Positions 33,219 to 41,099 of a DNA stretch of 43,917 nucleotides are shown in pieces (position 1 is the stretch's first letter; each line of letters opens with the position of its first letter). The stretch is from positions 42,904 to 86,820 of the forward strand of contig QHVM01000021.1 of NCBI GenBank assembly GCA_003223555.1, given 5' to 3'. The stretch comes from Acidobacteriota bacterium (GTDB lineage: Bacteria; Acidobacteriota; Vicinamibacteria; Fen-336). A program made the position numbers and the translations under genes. The notes under the pieces are model-generated. The model saw only the letters and a program-made list of their open reading frames with translations. It did not search any database and was not told the DNA's origin.

Positions 33219-33344
33219 CTAGCCGACGCCGCCCCCGAACCCCGGCGGATGGTCCTTGGGCTCCGGCCGCGGGCCGGACAGCCACCGGAGGCCCAGCAGG
33301 GCCAGACCCGCCAGCGCGAGCGTCATCGTCACGATGAAGAGCAA
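33219..33344 (-). CDS. Tiny single-span membrane protein in the thi cluster
   Basis: A 41-residue frame starts at a TTG four bases after a perfect AAGGAGGA. It encodes [20 protein letters not shown], a clear transmembrane helix, followed by a short Pro/Gly-rich cytoplasmic or periplasmic tail ([17 protein letters not shown]). It lies between thiS and thiG on the same strand and is the only candidate gene in that 234-bp space. The strong ribosome site and helix make it likely to be real; no family is recognised. Confidence 0.5.
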   Translation of the reverse strand: MLFIVTMTLALAGLALLGLRWLSGPRPEPKDHPPGFGGGVG

Positions 33345-33348
33345 GCCG

Positions 33349-33356
33349 TCCTCCTT
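33349..33356 (-). promoter_or_regulatory. Strong ribosome binding site for the tiny thi-cluster ORF
   Basis: AAGGAGGA on the minus strand is four bases from the TTG at 33344. GTG and ATG codons further in (33332, 33326) are too far from it, so the TTG is the natural start. Confidence 0.6.
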
Positions 33357-33400
33357 CGCAGTCGACCGGAGGAGTTGGACCGCCACGCCGGCCGGAGGGT

Positions 33401-33619
33401 TTAGCCGCCCCCCACGAAGGTCACGATTTCCAGGCGATCGCCGTGGTTCAGGCGCAGGCTGTCGTGCTCGGCCTTCGGCACCACGCGCAGGTTGTGCTCC
33501 ACCGCCACCCGCGCCCGGTCCAGGGCGAGCTGCCGCAGCACGTCGGCCACGGTGGAGCCGGCCGGCACCCGCAGCGGCTCTCCGTTGACGGAAACCTGGA
33601 TCCCCCCGGGTTCGGCCAT
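33401..33619 (-). CDS. thiS: Sulfur carrier protein ThiS
   Basis: This 72-residue ubiquitin-fold protein reads [25 protein letters not shown] at the start. It ends in VTFVGGG, the Gly-Gly tail that is adenylated and thiocarboxylated for thiazole formation. Length and tail are typical. It is upstream of thiG on the same strand. The adenylyltransferase (ThiF) and other thiamine genes are not in the window. Confidence 0.95.
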   Translation of the reverse strand: MAEPGGIQVSVNGEPLRVPAGSTVADVLRQLALDRARVAVEHNLRVVPKAEHDSLRLNHGDRLEIVTFVGGG

Positions 33620-33626
33620 CCTGAAG

Positions 33627-33956
33627 CTATCTGGCGGCGGAACGGCCGGCGAGGTAGGCGAGCACCAGCTCGTCGAGGGACAAGTCCTCCATCACCGTGC
33701 GGTCGCTCGTGAGGTCGAAGCGCCCGCGCTTGACCTCCATGATCATGCCCTTGTGCTGATCTTCCATGAGCTTCGTGATCGCCCCTTCGTTGCCCATCGG
33801 CACGAGGTCCGCGTAGGGGAGCCGCCGCGAGCCGAGGATCTCACCCCCCTTGTAGATGAGCGTCTCGATGAGGGGGTTCGCCGTGCCCTTGTCCTCGGTC
33901 TGGACGTGGTAGACGACGCCCTTGTACTTGACGTCGGTATTGAACCCGGTAATCAT
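33627..33956 (-). CDS. Conserved hypothetical protein
   Basis: This 109-residue protein starts [24 protein letters not shown] and continues with [20 protein letters not shown] and a Met/Asp-rich tail. A family with the FNTD(V/I)...YHVQTEDKG pattern occurs in Acidobacteriota and Myxococcota but has no known function. The ATG at 33956 fits the family start; a GTG at 33995 would add thirteen residues encoded partly by a hairpin. It stops 7 bp before thiS and probably shares its transcript. Confidence 0.8.
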   Translation of the reverse strand: MITGFNTDVKYKGVVYHVQTEDKGTANPLIETLIYKGGEILGSRRLPYADLVPMGNEGAITKLMEDQHKGMIMEVKRGRFDLTSDRTVMEDLSLDELVLAYLAGRSAAR

Positions 33957-33968
33957 CGATTCAAACGC

Positions 33969-33985
33969 GGCGCCCTTCGGGCGCC
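33969..33985. other. Perfect GC hairpin upstream of the conserved hypothetical gene
   Basis: GGCGCCC and GGGCGCC (7-bp arms, three-base loop) lie 13 bases upstream of the ATG at 33956. The hairpin could hide the ribosome site or mark a processed 5' end. There is no U-tract, so it is not a normal terminator. Confidence 0.45.
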
Positions 33986-34174
33986 TGAACTCCACGTCCT
34001 CGCTCCGGCATCTTCATCGAGTTCCGCCTCGTCGGGAGTGAATCCCGCCTCGGCAGAGTGGATGCCTTCGCTGCGGGCGTTCCCGGCAGCGAGCCGGCCT
34101 CGAGCACGCGGCTCGCGCGCCTCCCGCGGGGATTGTCGCATAATGTCGCTCCCCCCTGCACGAGGGCCAGATCC

Positions 34175-34315
34175 ATGGAAGCCACCGGACGGCCGCCGGA
34201 GGACGACGACGCGGTGCCGATCTTCGGCACCTGGCGCGCGATCTACGCCGCGGTCGTCGCCTGCGCCCTCGCCGTCATGGGCCTGATCGCCCTCTTCTCC
34301 GCCTGGCCCTACTGA
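34175..34315 (+). CDS. Small membrane subunit of a sodium:solute symporter
   Basis: This 46-residue protein has an acidic N-terminus (EDDDAVPIFGTWRAIY) and one transmembrane helix (AAVVACALAVMGLIALF). Small proteins with the FG(S/T)WR...Y start followed by a single helix are regularly encoded just before SSS-family symporters in Acidobacteriota and Bacteroidota. Here the symporter GTG follows the stop with no gap. It probably stabilises or targets the symporter. GAGGG lies nine bases before the ATG. Confidence 0.7.
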   Translation: MEATGRPPEDDDAVPIFGTWRAIYAAVVACALAVMGLIALFSAWPY

Positions 34316-35989
34316 GTGAGCCGGCTCGACTGGGTCGTCCTCGTCGCGTACCTGGTGGCGATCGTCTCCTTCGGGGTGTGGGCGGGACGGGGGAACCAGC
34401 GCATCGACGACTTCTTCCTCGCCGGGCGCCGGATGCGCTGGTGGGCGGTCGGCCTTTCGGTCATGGCCACCCAGATCAGCGCCATCACCTTCGTGGGCAC
34501 GACCGGCCAGGCCTACGCGGACGGCATGCGCTTCCTCGTGTTCTACTTCGGGCTGCCGTTCGCCATGGTGACCCTGTGCCTGACCGTGGTGCCGTTCTTC
34601 TACCGGGCGCGGGTGTTCACCGCCTACGAGTACCTCGAGAAGCGCTTCGACCTCCGGACGCGGACGCTCACGAGCCTGCTCTTCCTCTTCGGCCGCGGGC
34701 TCTCGGTGGGGGTGACCCTCTACGCGCCCTCCCTGGTGCTGTCCGTGATCCTGGGCTGGGGCGAGACCTCCACCATCCTGCTCATGGGCGGCTCCACGAT
34801 CGTCTACGTCATCTACGGCGGGAACCGGTCGGTGATCTGGACCGACGTGGTCCAGATGGCCATCATCTGGTTCGGGATCTTTCTCTGCTTCGGGATGGCG
34901 CTGAGGCAGCTGCCGGCCGGCTTCGGCCTGGGCGACGCCCTGGCCATCGCCCAGACGACCGGCCGGCTCCGCGTGATGGACTTCTCGCCCAGCCTCACCG
35001 CGCCGTACACCCTGTGGAGCGGGCTCGTCGGCGGCTTCTTCATCATGCTCGCGTACTTCGGCTGCGACCAGAGCCAGGTCCAGCGTTACCTGGCCGGGAG
35101 CAGCTTGACCCAGAGCCGGCTGTCGCTCCTCTTCAACGCGTTCCTCAAGGTGCCGATGCAGTTCCTCATCCTGCTCACCGGGGTGCTGGTGTTCGTCTTC
35201 TACCACTTCCACACCCCGCCCCTGCTGTGGAACGTCGCGGAGATGCGGAAGCTCGCCGCGGCCGCCCCCGCGGAGCTGCCAGCGGTGCAGTCCCGCTACG
35301 AGGCGGCGCTGGCGGCGCGGACGCAAGCGGCGGAAGCCTTCCGCCGCGGCGAGCGGCAGTCGGCGTCGGGCCGCTACCTCGCGGCCAACCAGGAGGTGGA
35401 GGCCGCGCGGAGGCAGGCGATCGGCCTGGTGGAGAAGCTCAACGGCGGCCAGCGCTACAACGACACCAACTACATCTTCCCGTCCTACGTCCTGGCCAAC
35501 CTGCCCCCCGGCCTGGCCGGCCTGGTCATCGCCGTCATCTTCGCCGCCGCCATGTCGACGCTGTCGGGCGAGTTCAACTCCCTCGCCACCGCCACCATGG
35601 TCGACTTCTACAAGCGCTACCTGCGGCCGGGCGGCAGCGATGCCCACGACCTGCTCGTCTCCCGGCTGTTGACCGCGGCCTGGGGATTCTTCGCCTGCCT
35701 GGTCGCCTTCCAGGCGGGGCGCTTCGGCTCCGCGATCGAGACCGTGAACCGATTCGGCTCGTACGTCTACGGCCCCATCCTGGGCATCTTCGCCCTGGCC
35801 GTGCTCGCTCCGGCCGCCTCGGCCCGGGGCGCCTTCTGGGGCGGCCTGGCCGGGGAAGCGGTCGTGTTCTGGCTGGTGTGGCGCAGCCCGGTCCACTTCC
35901 TGTGGTACACGCTCATCGGGGCCGCCGCGGTCTTCGCCATCGGGCTCGCCATCTCGGCCGTCGCGCCCTTGGAAAGGACGCCGGGGTAA
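34316..35989 (+). CDS. Sodium:solute symporter (SSS family)
   Basis: This 557-residue transporter has about 13 helices. It has the SSS pattern DDFFLAGRRMRWWAVGLSVM, MATQISAITFVGTTGQAY, YEYLEKRFDLRTR and an Ala-rich cytoplasmic or periplasmic insert (about 320-375). IFAAAMSTLSGEFNSLATATMVDFYKRY holds the sodium-site serines. It couples Na+ entry to uptake of an organic solute that cannot be named from sequence. It is preceded directly by a small subunit, and its stop overlaps the lyase start (TAATG), so a linked uptake-and-breakdown route is possible. Confidence 0.92.
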   Translation: MSRLDWVVLVAYLVAIVSFGVWAGRGNQRIDDFFLAGRRMRWWAVGLSVMATQISAITFVGTTGQAYADGMRFLVFYFGLPFAMVTLCLTVVPFFYRARVFTAYEYLEKRFDLRTRTLTSLLFLFGRGLSVGVTLYAPSLVLSVILGWGETSTILLMGGSTIVYVIYGGNRSVIWTDVVQMAIIWFGIFLCFGMALRQLPAGFGLGDALAIAQTTGRLRVMDFSPSLTAPYTLWSGLVGGFFIMLAYFGCDQSQVQRYLAGSSLTQSRLSLLFNAFLKVPMQFLILLTGVLVFVFYHFHTPPLLWNVAEMRKLAAAAPAELPAVQSRYEAALAARTQAAEAFRRGERQSASGRYLAANQEVEAARRQAIGLVEKLNGGQRYNDTNYIFPSYVLANLPPGLAGLVIAVIFAAAMSTLSGEFNSLATATMVDFYKRYLRPGGSDAHDLLVSRLLTAAWGFFACLVAFQAGRFGSAIETVNRFGSYVYGPILGIFALAVLAPAASARGAFWGGLAGEAVVFWLVWRSPVHFLWYTLIGAAAVFAIGLAISAVAPLERTPG

Positions 35990-37362
35990 TGCCGTCGACC
36001 GCGTTCGACTCGTTCTATCTCAAGGACCGCTACGGATCGGCGGCGATGCGGGCGATCTGGGAGGACCGGGCCATGATCCAGCGCTGGCTGGACGTGGAGG
36101 CCGCGCTGGCCGCGGTGGAGGCCGACCTCAAGATCGTGCCGCGCGCGGCGGCGCGGGACATCGCTCGCCGGGCGCGGGTCGAGCTGCTCGACCTTCCCGC
36201 GATGAAGCGGGACTTCGACGCGAGCTGGAACCCCGTGATGCCGCTGGTGGACGCCCTCCGGCGCGTGCTGCGTCCGGCCAGCGCGCGCTGGGTGCACTGG
36301 GGCGCCACCAGCAAGAACATCATGGACACGGCCACCGCCCTGCAGATCAAGGACAGCTACGCGGTGGTGCTGGCCGAGATCGACGCCATCGCCGAGATCC
36401 TGGCCATCCTCGCCGTCCGCCACCGCGACACGCTGATGGCCGGGCGCACCCACGGCCAGCACGCCCTGCCGATCACGTTCGGCTACAAGGTCGCGGTGTG
36501 GCTCGACGAGCTGATACGCCAGCGCGAGCGCCTGCTGGAGAGCCGGCGGCGGGTGCTGGTGGGGGAATTCGGGGGCGCGGTGGGCACGCTCGCTTCGCTC
36601 GGCCGCAAGGGCCTGCGCGTGCAGGAGAAGCTCATGCGCCGCCTGGGCCTGGGGGCGCCCCTCGTGCCGGCCAAGACGGCCGGCGACCGCTTCGCCGAGT
36701 TCTTCATCCTGCTGGCCATGCTCTCGGCGACGCTGGGCAAGATCGCCCAGAACATCTACAACCTGCAGCAGACCGACGTCGACGAGGTGACCGAGTTCGT
36801 GGAGGGCAAGGTGGGCAGCTCGGCGATGCCCCACAAGCTCAACCCCGTCGCCTCGGGCTCCGTGGTGCTGCTCGGCCGGCTGCTCCGCTCGCGCGCGGCG
36901 CCCATCCTGGATTACATCCACACGGAGTGGGAAGACGACCACCGGCAGGGTGAGACGCTGTGGTCCTTCGCTCCCGAGGCGTGCCTGCTCATCGGCTGCC
37001 AGCTCGTGCTGACCAAGCGGCTGCTGGGCAGCCTGGTCGTCAAGCCGGAGAACATGCTGCGCAACCTGGAGCGCAGCGGCGGCGTCGTCCTCTCGGAGGC
37101 GGTAATGATGGCCCTGGCCGAGAAGATCGGCCGCGACCGCGCCCACGCCCTGGTGCTCGAGATCTCGCGCGACGCGGCGGCGCGCAAGGTGTCGTTCCGG
37201 GACGCGGTCGCTGCCCACCCCGAGGTCCGGCGCCGGCTCAGCCCGCGGCGGCTGGCCGCGGCCCTGGATTACCGCAACTCGCTCGGCCTGGCCACCGAGT
37301 TCGTGGACCGGGTGGCGGCGGCCCACCAGGCCGAGCGACGGGGTCGGCGGCGCCGGCGCTGA
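35989..37362 (+). CDS. Fumarase-superfamily lyase (adenylosuccinate lyase / carboxymuconate cycloisomerase type)
   Basis: This 457-residue enzyme has the superfamily signature SSAMPHKLNPV, with the catalytic Ser and stabilising Lys. The first substrate loop reads HWGATSKNIMDTA and the second RTHGQHALPITFGYKVAVW. The GATS...DTA and ALPITFG wording is closer to carboxymuconate cycloisomerase than to standard PurB (GLTS, EPTTFG), whereas SSAMPHK is PurB-like. The substrate is therefore uncertain. It may be the cell's adenylosuccinate lyase or a catabolic lyase serving the co-transcribed symporter. The C-terminus is strongly basic. Confidence 0.85.
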   Translation: MPSTAFDSFYLKDRYGSAAMRAIWEDRAMIQRWLDVEAALAAVEADLKIVPRAAARDIARRARVELLDLPAMKRDFDASWNPVMPLVDALRRVLRPASARWVHWGATSKNIMDTATALQIKDSYAVVLAEIDAIAEILAILAVRHRDTLMAGRTHGQHALPITFGYKVAVWLDELIRQRERLLESRRRVLVGEFGGAVGTLASLGRKGLRVQEKLMRRLGLGAPLVPAKTAGDRFAEFFILLAMLSATLGKIAQNIYNLQQTDVDEVTEFVEGKVGSSAMPHKLNPVASGSVVLLGRLLRSRAAPILDYIHTEWEDDHRQGETLWSFAPEACLLIGCQLVLTKRLLGSLVVKPENMLRNLERSGGVVLSEAVMMALAEKIGRDRAHALVLEISRDAAARKVSFRDAVAAHPEVRRRLSPRRLAAALDYRNSLGLATEFVDRVAAAHQAERRGRRRRR

Positions 37363-37422
37363 GGGCCGCGCAGTGGCGGCGGGGCCGGCGCCGATGTTAA
37401 ATGAAGATCATCGGGAGGGCTG

Positions 37423-38274
37423 ATGTCGAAGGCCAGACGTGATCGGGAGAATACCGGCGGCGGCGGACCGCCGGCGGGGTGGCCGCTCCCGCCCAGCTCG
37501 TCCTTCGTGCCCGGGATGATGGCCGGGGCGAGCCTGGCCGGGATCGCCGTGCTCGTCCTGCTCAGCTACATGAACTGGCAGGAAGCGCGGCAGCTCCGTC
37601 AGAGCCTCAACGACCGGCTGGCCCAGGTCGAGAGCCGGCTGACCGAGCTGTCGGCCAAGGCGGGCCAAGCGCCGGCCAGGCAGGGCCCCGATCCCAACCG
37701 TGTCTACACGGTGAAGACCGAGGGCGCGCCGGCGCGGGGGCCGGCCGGCGCCCCGGTCACGATCGTCGAGTTCTCCGACTTCCAGTGACCGTTCTGCGGG
37801 AGGGTCGGTCCGACCCTCGATCAGATCCGGAAGGTGTACGGCGACAAGGTCCGCATCGTCTGGAAGCACGACCCCCTCGCCATCCACAAGGACGCGCCGC
37901 TGGCGCACATCGCCTCCATGGCCGCCGAGCAGCAGGGAAAGTTCTGGGAGTTCCACGACAAGGTGTTCGCCAGCCAGCCCAAGATCCAGAAGGACTTCCT
38001 GCTCCAATACGCCCGCGATCTGGGGCTCGACATGAAGCGCTTCGAGCAGGATCTCTACTCGCCGCGGAGCAAGGCCCCCATCGACGCCGACATGGCCGAA
38101 GCCAAGGCCCTGGGCGTCACCGGTACGCCGGCCTTCTTCATCAACGGCCACTTCGTCTCGGGGGCCAAGCCGTTCGAGGACTTCGCGCAGTCCATCAATG
38201 CCGAGCTGACGAAGCTGAACGTGCCCGTGCCGGCCGCGGCGGCCTCGCCAACGCCGGTGAAGAAGGGCGGGTAG
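37423..38274 (+). CDS. DsbA-family selenoprotein with UPFC redox motif (TGA recoded)
   Basis: This 283-residue membrane-anchored protein reads through an in-frame TGA at 37786-37788. Residues 32-50 form a transmembrane anchor and 52-80 a short coiled coil. The thioredoxin/DsbA domain runs from about 95 to 265. The active site reads IVEFSDFQ, then the TGA-coded residue 122, then PFCGRVGPTL; homologues have CPFC here, so the TGA takes the place of the first, nucleophilic Cys. Cys125 is the partner and TGTP with cis-Pro236 follows. Homology is continuous on both sides, and a SECIS-like hairpin follows the TGA. Sec-containing DsbA-like proteins are known from bacterial selenoproteome surveys. GGGAGGG precedes the ATG. 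It is probably a periplasmic thiol oxidoreductase. Confidence 0.85.
37786..37818 (+). promoter_or_regulatory. UGA selenocysteine codon and bacterial SECIS element
   Basis: After the TGA (37786-37788) come 11 bases, a 7-bp stem GAGGGTC (37800-37806), the loop GGTCC (37807-37811) and the perfectly complementary GACCCTC (37812-37818). In the well-studied E. coli fdhF element the apical stem also begins 11 nt after UGA, and its GGUCU loop starts 18 nt after it. The loop here also starts 18 nt after the TGA. SelB would bind the GGU-containing loop. The encoded residues (GRVGPTL) do not force this pairing. Confidence 0.8.
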
Positions 38275-38335
38275 ACGCTACCGGATCGACGATTGAAACC
38301 GGGAGCCGTCGCATCGTCATCCTCCCCGGTGGAGG

Positions 38336-39058
38336 CTAGCCGGCCAGGGCCTTGAGGAAGTCCCGAATGCGCCGCGCGTTCGTGCCCACGTCGCCGCGGC
38401 CGACGCGGCTGACCGAGCGCACGTCGACCCGGCTGCCCGCGCCTTCCGGGCGCACGCGAATCACGATGTCGTCCTTGAAGCCGAACCAGCGGGTGGTGTC
38501 GGTGGCCTCGATCCGGCCCTCGGCCGGCGCGGCGGCCACGACCTGCCACCCCTGCGCGCGCGCCACCTGGAGCGCGTGCTCGAAGGCGCGGGCGGGCGGA
38601 AGGGCCAGGGTGGCCGGCGCGATGTCGGGATACGCCTCGCGCTGCTGGGCGGCGATCGCCGGCCCGCCATAGTCGACCGGATTGGTGCCGCCCTGGCGCA
38701 GCGGCACCACGGCCACGAACCTCGGAGGGTCGTCCGTGTCGGTGCTGATGTCGTGGATCGGCGGCCGCGACCGCGCCATCCGCTGGAACTGCCACGGTGG
38801 CAGCATGGCGGCAACCCCGACGAGCAGGCCTAGAGCGGCCAGCGCGCGCCGGCCGCCGCCCACGACTGCGATCAGGGCCAGCGCCGCGCCGGCGACGCCT
38901 CCATAGAAGGCCCAGCGCAGCAGTCCCAGCCCGGTGCGAAAGGACCACCAGCCGATCCGGGTGCCCGGCCCCGCCGCGAGGAGGACGGCAAGAGCCACGA
39001 CCGAGAGAGTCACCGCCGCGACGGCGATCACGCCGGCCGCGCCACGCCGCGCCTCCAT
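38336..39058 (-). CDS. DUF1499 membrane protein
   Basis: This 240-residue protein has three N-terminal transmembrane helices (about 10-28, 38-60, 66-85) and a DUF1499 domain with the signature IHDISTDTDDPPRFVAVV. The later segments are ATDTTRWFGFKDDIVIRVRP and VDVRSVSRVGRGDVGTNA. The family's function is unknown. The ATG at 39058 starts just before the first helix. Its 3' end is 61 bp from the convergent selenoprotein gene. No clear terminator hairpin separates them. Confidence 0.9.
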   Translation of the reverse strand: MEARRGAAGVIAVAAVTLSVVALAVLLAAGPGTRIGWWSFRTGLGLLRWAFYGGVAGAALALIAVVGGGRRALAALGLLVGVAAMLPPWQFQRMARSRPPIHDISTDTDDPPRFVAVVPLRQGGTNPVDYGGPAIAAQQREAYPDIAPATLALPPARAFEHALQVARAQGWQVVAAAPAEGRIEATDTTRWFGFKDDIVIRVRPEGAGSRVDVRSVSRVGRGDVGTNARRIRDFLKALAG

Positions 39059-39104
39059 ACGCGCCACTATAGCGCGGGCGGAGGAGCCGCCGGGGCGACG
39101 AGCC

Positions 39105-40283
39105 TCACCGGTGGCCCCTCCGGCCCGGCTCGTGCCGCGGCGCGGCGGCGGCCTCGCGTGCCAGCAGCCGCCGTTTCCGCTCGGCACCCCACCGGTAGCC
39201 GCCGACTCCTCCGTTCCCGGCGACGACCCGGTGGCAGGGAATCACGAGGGCGACCGGGTTCGTGGCGCAGGCCCGCGCCACGGCCCGCGCCCCGGTCGGC
39301 TGGCCGATGCGGCGCGCAATCTCGCCGTAGGATCGCGTCTGGCCGATGGGGATCGTCCTCAGCTCCTCCCACACGCGGCGCTGGAAGGCCGTCGCCCGCA
39401 GGTCGACGGGCAGGGTGGAGGCGGGCTCCTCTCCCTCGATGCGCTGGAGCACGCGAGCCACCCAGGGGCTCATGACGGCGTCGTCCCGGCGCACTTCCGC
39501 CGCCGGATACTCGGCGCGCAGGGCCGCCTCCAGCGGGGCGTCCGCGTCGCCGAGGCACACCGCCGAAATGCCTCTATCGGTGGCGGCCACCAGCAGGCGT
39601 CCCAGCGGCGATTCGGTGATGGTGTAGGCGATGCGCATTCCCTGTCCGCCCTTGCGGTACGTGCCGGGCGTCATCCCGAGGCGTGATGCCGCCCCTTCAT
39701 ACGCCCGGCTGCTCGAGCCGTAGCCCGCGTCGTAGACTGCTTCGGTCACGTCTGACCCCTTTCTGAGCCGGGCCCGGAAGAGCCCGAGCCGCGCGGCGTC
39801 CGCGTACTGCCGCGGCGTGATGCCCATGAGCTGCTTGAACGTCCGCTGGAGATGGTGGGGGCTGAGGCCCAGCTCGGCCCCGAGGTCCGCCAGGCGCAGC
39901 CGTCCTTCGCCCTGCGCCGCCAGCCGGCGGCAGGCCTCCGCCACCCACGCCGTGCGGGCCTGAGCGGTGGACTCCGCCTTCGGCCGGCAGCGGCGGCAGG
40001 CGCGGAAGCCGGCGCCCTCCGCCGCCTCGGGCCGGGGGAAGAAGACCACGTTGTGCCGGCGGGGCCGGCGGGCGGGGCACGAGGGCCGGCAGTAGATCCC
40101 GGTGGAGCGTACGGCGAACACCATCGTGCCGTCGAAGCCGGCATCCCGGGCCAGCACCGCTTCCCACTTACGGTCGTTCGCTCGCTCGGGAGTAAATCCC
40201 TCGCTCGCTCTTTGAGCTGGGGGGTGCTCCGCACCCCCCAGACCCCCTGCGTCCGCGACCTCGGCGGCCCGCTCTCGACCCAC
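39105..40283 (-). CDS. ada: Ada: O6-alkylguanine DNA methyltransferase and alkylation-response regulator
   Basis: This is a 392-residue Ada with all parts. The N-terminal zinc domain has four cysteines (YCRPSCPARRPRRHNV and CRRCRP), the first of which takes methyl groups from phosphotriesters. A middle AraC-type helix-turn-helix (SPHHLQRTFKQLMGITPRQYA) follows, then a C-terminal methyltransferase with the catalytic IPCHRVV. The start is unclear: the conserved first helix (RKWEAVLARD) is preceded by 35 residues encoded by repeat-like sequence, and the only in-frame start upstream is the GTG at 40283. A GTG at 40157 would cut the helix. Confidence 0.93.
   Translation of the reverse strand: MGRERAAEVADAGGLGGAEHPPAQRASEGFTPERANDRKWEAVLARDAGFDGTMVFAVRSTGIYCRPSCPARRPRRHNVVFFPRPEAAEGAGFRACRRCRPKAESTAQARTAWVAEACRRLAAQGEGRLRLADLGAELGLSPHHLQRTFKQLMGITPRQYADAARLGLFRARLRKGSDVTEAVYDAGYGSSSRAYEGAASRLGMTPGTYRKGGQGMRIAYTITESPLGRLLVAATDRGISAVCLGDADAPLEAALRAEYPAAEVRRDDAVMSPWVARVLQRIEGEEPASTLPVDLRATAFQRRVWEELRTIPIGQTRSYGEIARRIGQPTGARAVARACATNPVALVIPCHRVVAGNGGVGGYRWGAERKRRLLAREAAAAPRHEPGRRGHR
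40157..40246. repeat. Palindrome-containing repeat element at the 5' end of ada
   Basis: TGGGGGGTGC (40218-40227) and GCACCCCCCA (40231-40240) form a perfect 10-bp hairpin with a three-base loop. Next to it, direct repeats of CTCGCTCG flank a GGGAGTAAATCCC hairpin (about 40178-40210). This composition, with GAGCGAACGACCG beside a G-rich palindrome, resembles intergenic repeats of GC-rich genomes rather than coding sequence. Here it lies within the predicted first 40 codons of ada. Confidence 0.6.
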
Positions 40284-40375
40284 GGCTCACCTCCGAGCTT
40301 AGAGATTACGCAGTCGAGGCCGCGGAATCCATCCGATTCTTGCGCTCGAAGTCGGGGTCCGTTCGCGACGGCGGA

Positions 40376-41020
40376 TCAGGGGAGCGCTGCCTCGGGGCGC
40401 GCCGAGGCGACCTGCCGGGCGCGCACCACGAAACGCTCGGGCGCGTGGCCGACGAGGTAGAACGGATAGCAGGTGACGAGGGTGAGCGTCGCGCCGCCAG
40501 CGGCGTCGAGGACGTCGGTACGATCGGGCTCGACGACCTCCGTGCTCTCCACGGTGTACTCGAACCGACCCTGCGGCGTCGTGAGCTGGACGGCGTCACC
40601 GGGCTTCACGTCCTTGAGGGGCCGGAAGAACGTGTCGCGGTGGCCGGCCATCACGACGTTGCCGGACTCGCCCGGCAGCGCAGTGCCGGGCACATGGCCC
40701 ACCGCCCGCCGCAGCGTGGCCGACGAGACGCCCTCGGCCACGATCGCCCGCAGGCCGAGGCGGGGGACCTCCAGGCGACCGACCAGCTCGTCCGCCCTTT
40801 TCGGCGCGGGGCCCAAGCCCGTTCCCGGTTCATCGCCGAGCGCCGCGCGCGGCTCGGAGGCGGAAGGACCCATGCGGATCATCCGATCCAGACGCCGCTC
40901 CTGCCACATCCCATAGCCGCGGGCTTCCAGCACGGTCGCCGCCCACGCCGCCAGCAGGAGGCCGCCGGCCAGGAGCAATAGCCGCTCGATCCAGGTCAGG
41001 ATGTGGTCGTGCCGCGTCAC
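40376..41020 (-). CDS. Class D-like sortase
   Basis: This 214-residue transpeptidase has one N-terminal transmembrane helix (LLLLAGGLLLAAWAATVL). Its sortase domain has the catalytic His in MAGHRDTFFRP, the nucleophilic Cys in TLTLVTCYPF and the Arg in APERFVVRA. The order and spacing match class D sortases, which prefer LPxTA-like signals. It lies 79 bp after a gene whose product ends in such a signal (MPATAS, helix, RRK), so enzyme and substrate are paired. Sortases in Gram-negative bacteria are unusual; the protein would act in the periplasm. Confidence 0.9.
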   Translation of the reverse strand: MTRHDHILTWIERLLLLAGGLLLAAWAATVLEARGYGMWQERRLDRMIRMGPSASEPRAALGDEPGTGLGPAPKRADELVGRLEVPRLGLRAIVAEGVSSATLRRAVGHVPGTALPGESGNVVMAGHRDTFFRPLKDVKPGDAVQLTTPQGRFEYTVESTEVVEPDRTDVLDAAGGATLTLVTCYPFYLVGHAPERFVVRARQVASARPEAALP

Positions 41021-41042
41021 GTCACTGATCCATGAACGAGGA

Positions 41043-41075
41043 AGGCACCCGGCCTCGAGCGGGCACCGGGCGCCT
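41043..41075 (-). other. Hairpin between the sortase substrate gene and the sortase gene
   Basis: AGGCGCCCGG and CCGGGUGCCU (minus-strand RNA, one G-U pair) can form a 10-bp stem in the 79-bp intercistronic space. It could adjust the ratio of substrate to enzyme by stabilising or slowing the transcript. There is no U-tract, so full termination is not expected. Confidence 0.4.
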
Positions 41076-41099
41076 CCTCGGTCGTCTTCTACCCGGGCC

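Noticed and set aside
33957-34174. TPP riboswitch upstream of the thi cluster
   Set aside because: I looked for the CUGAGA and ACCUGA boxes on the minus strand and found neither; only a plain GC hairpin is present.
33953-35896. Long minus-strand frame opposite the symporter
   Set aside because: It is an antisense shadow of a clear SSS transporter; composition is typical of frames opposite GC-rich membrane proteins.
37423-37788. Two separate genes: a short protein ending at the TGA and a second protein starting at the GTG at 37834
   Set aside because: The DsbA fold needs both parts, homology is continuous through the TGA, and the TGA sits exactly at the catalytic Cys with a SECIS-like hairpin behind it. 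A split gene or random nonsense mutation is less likely.
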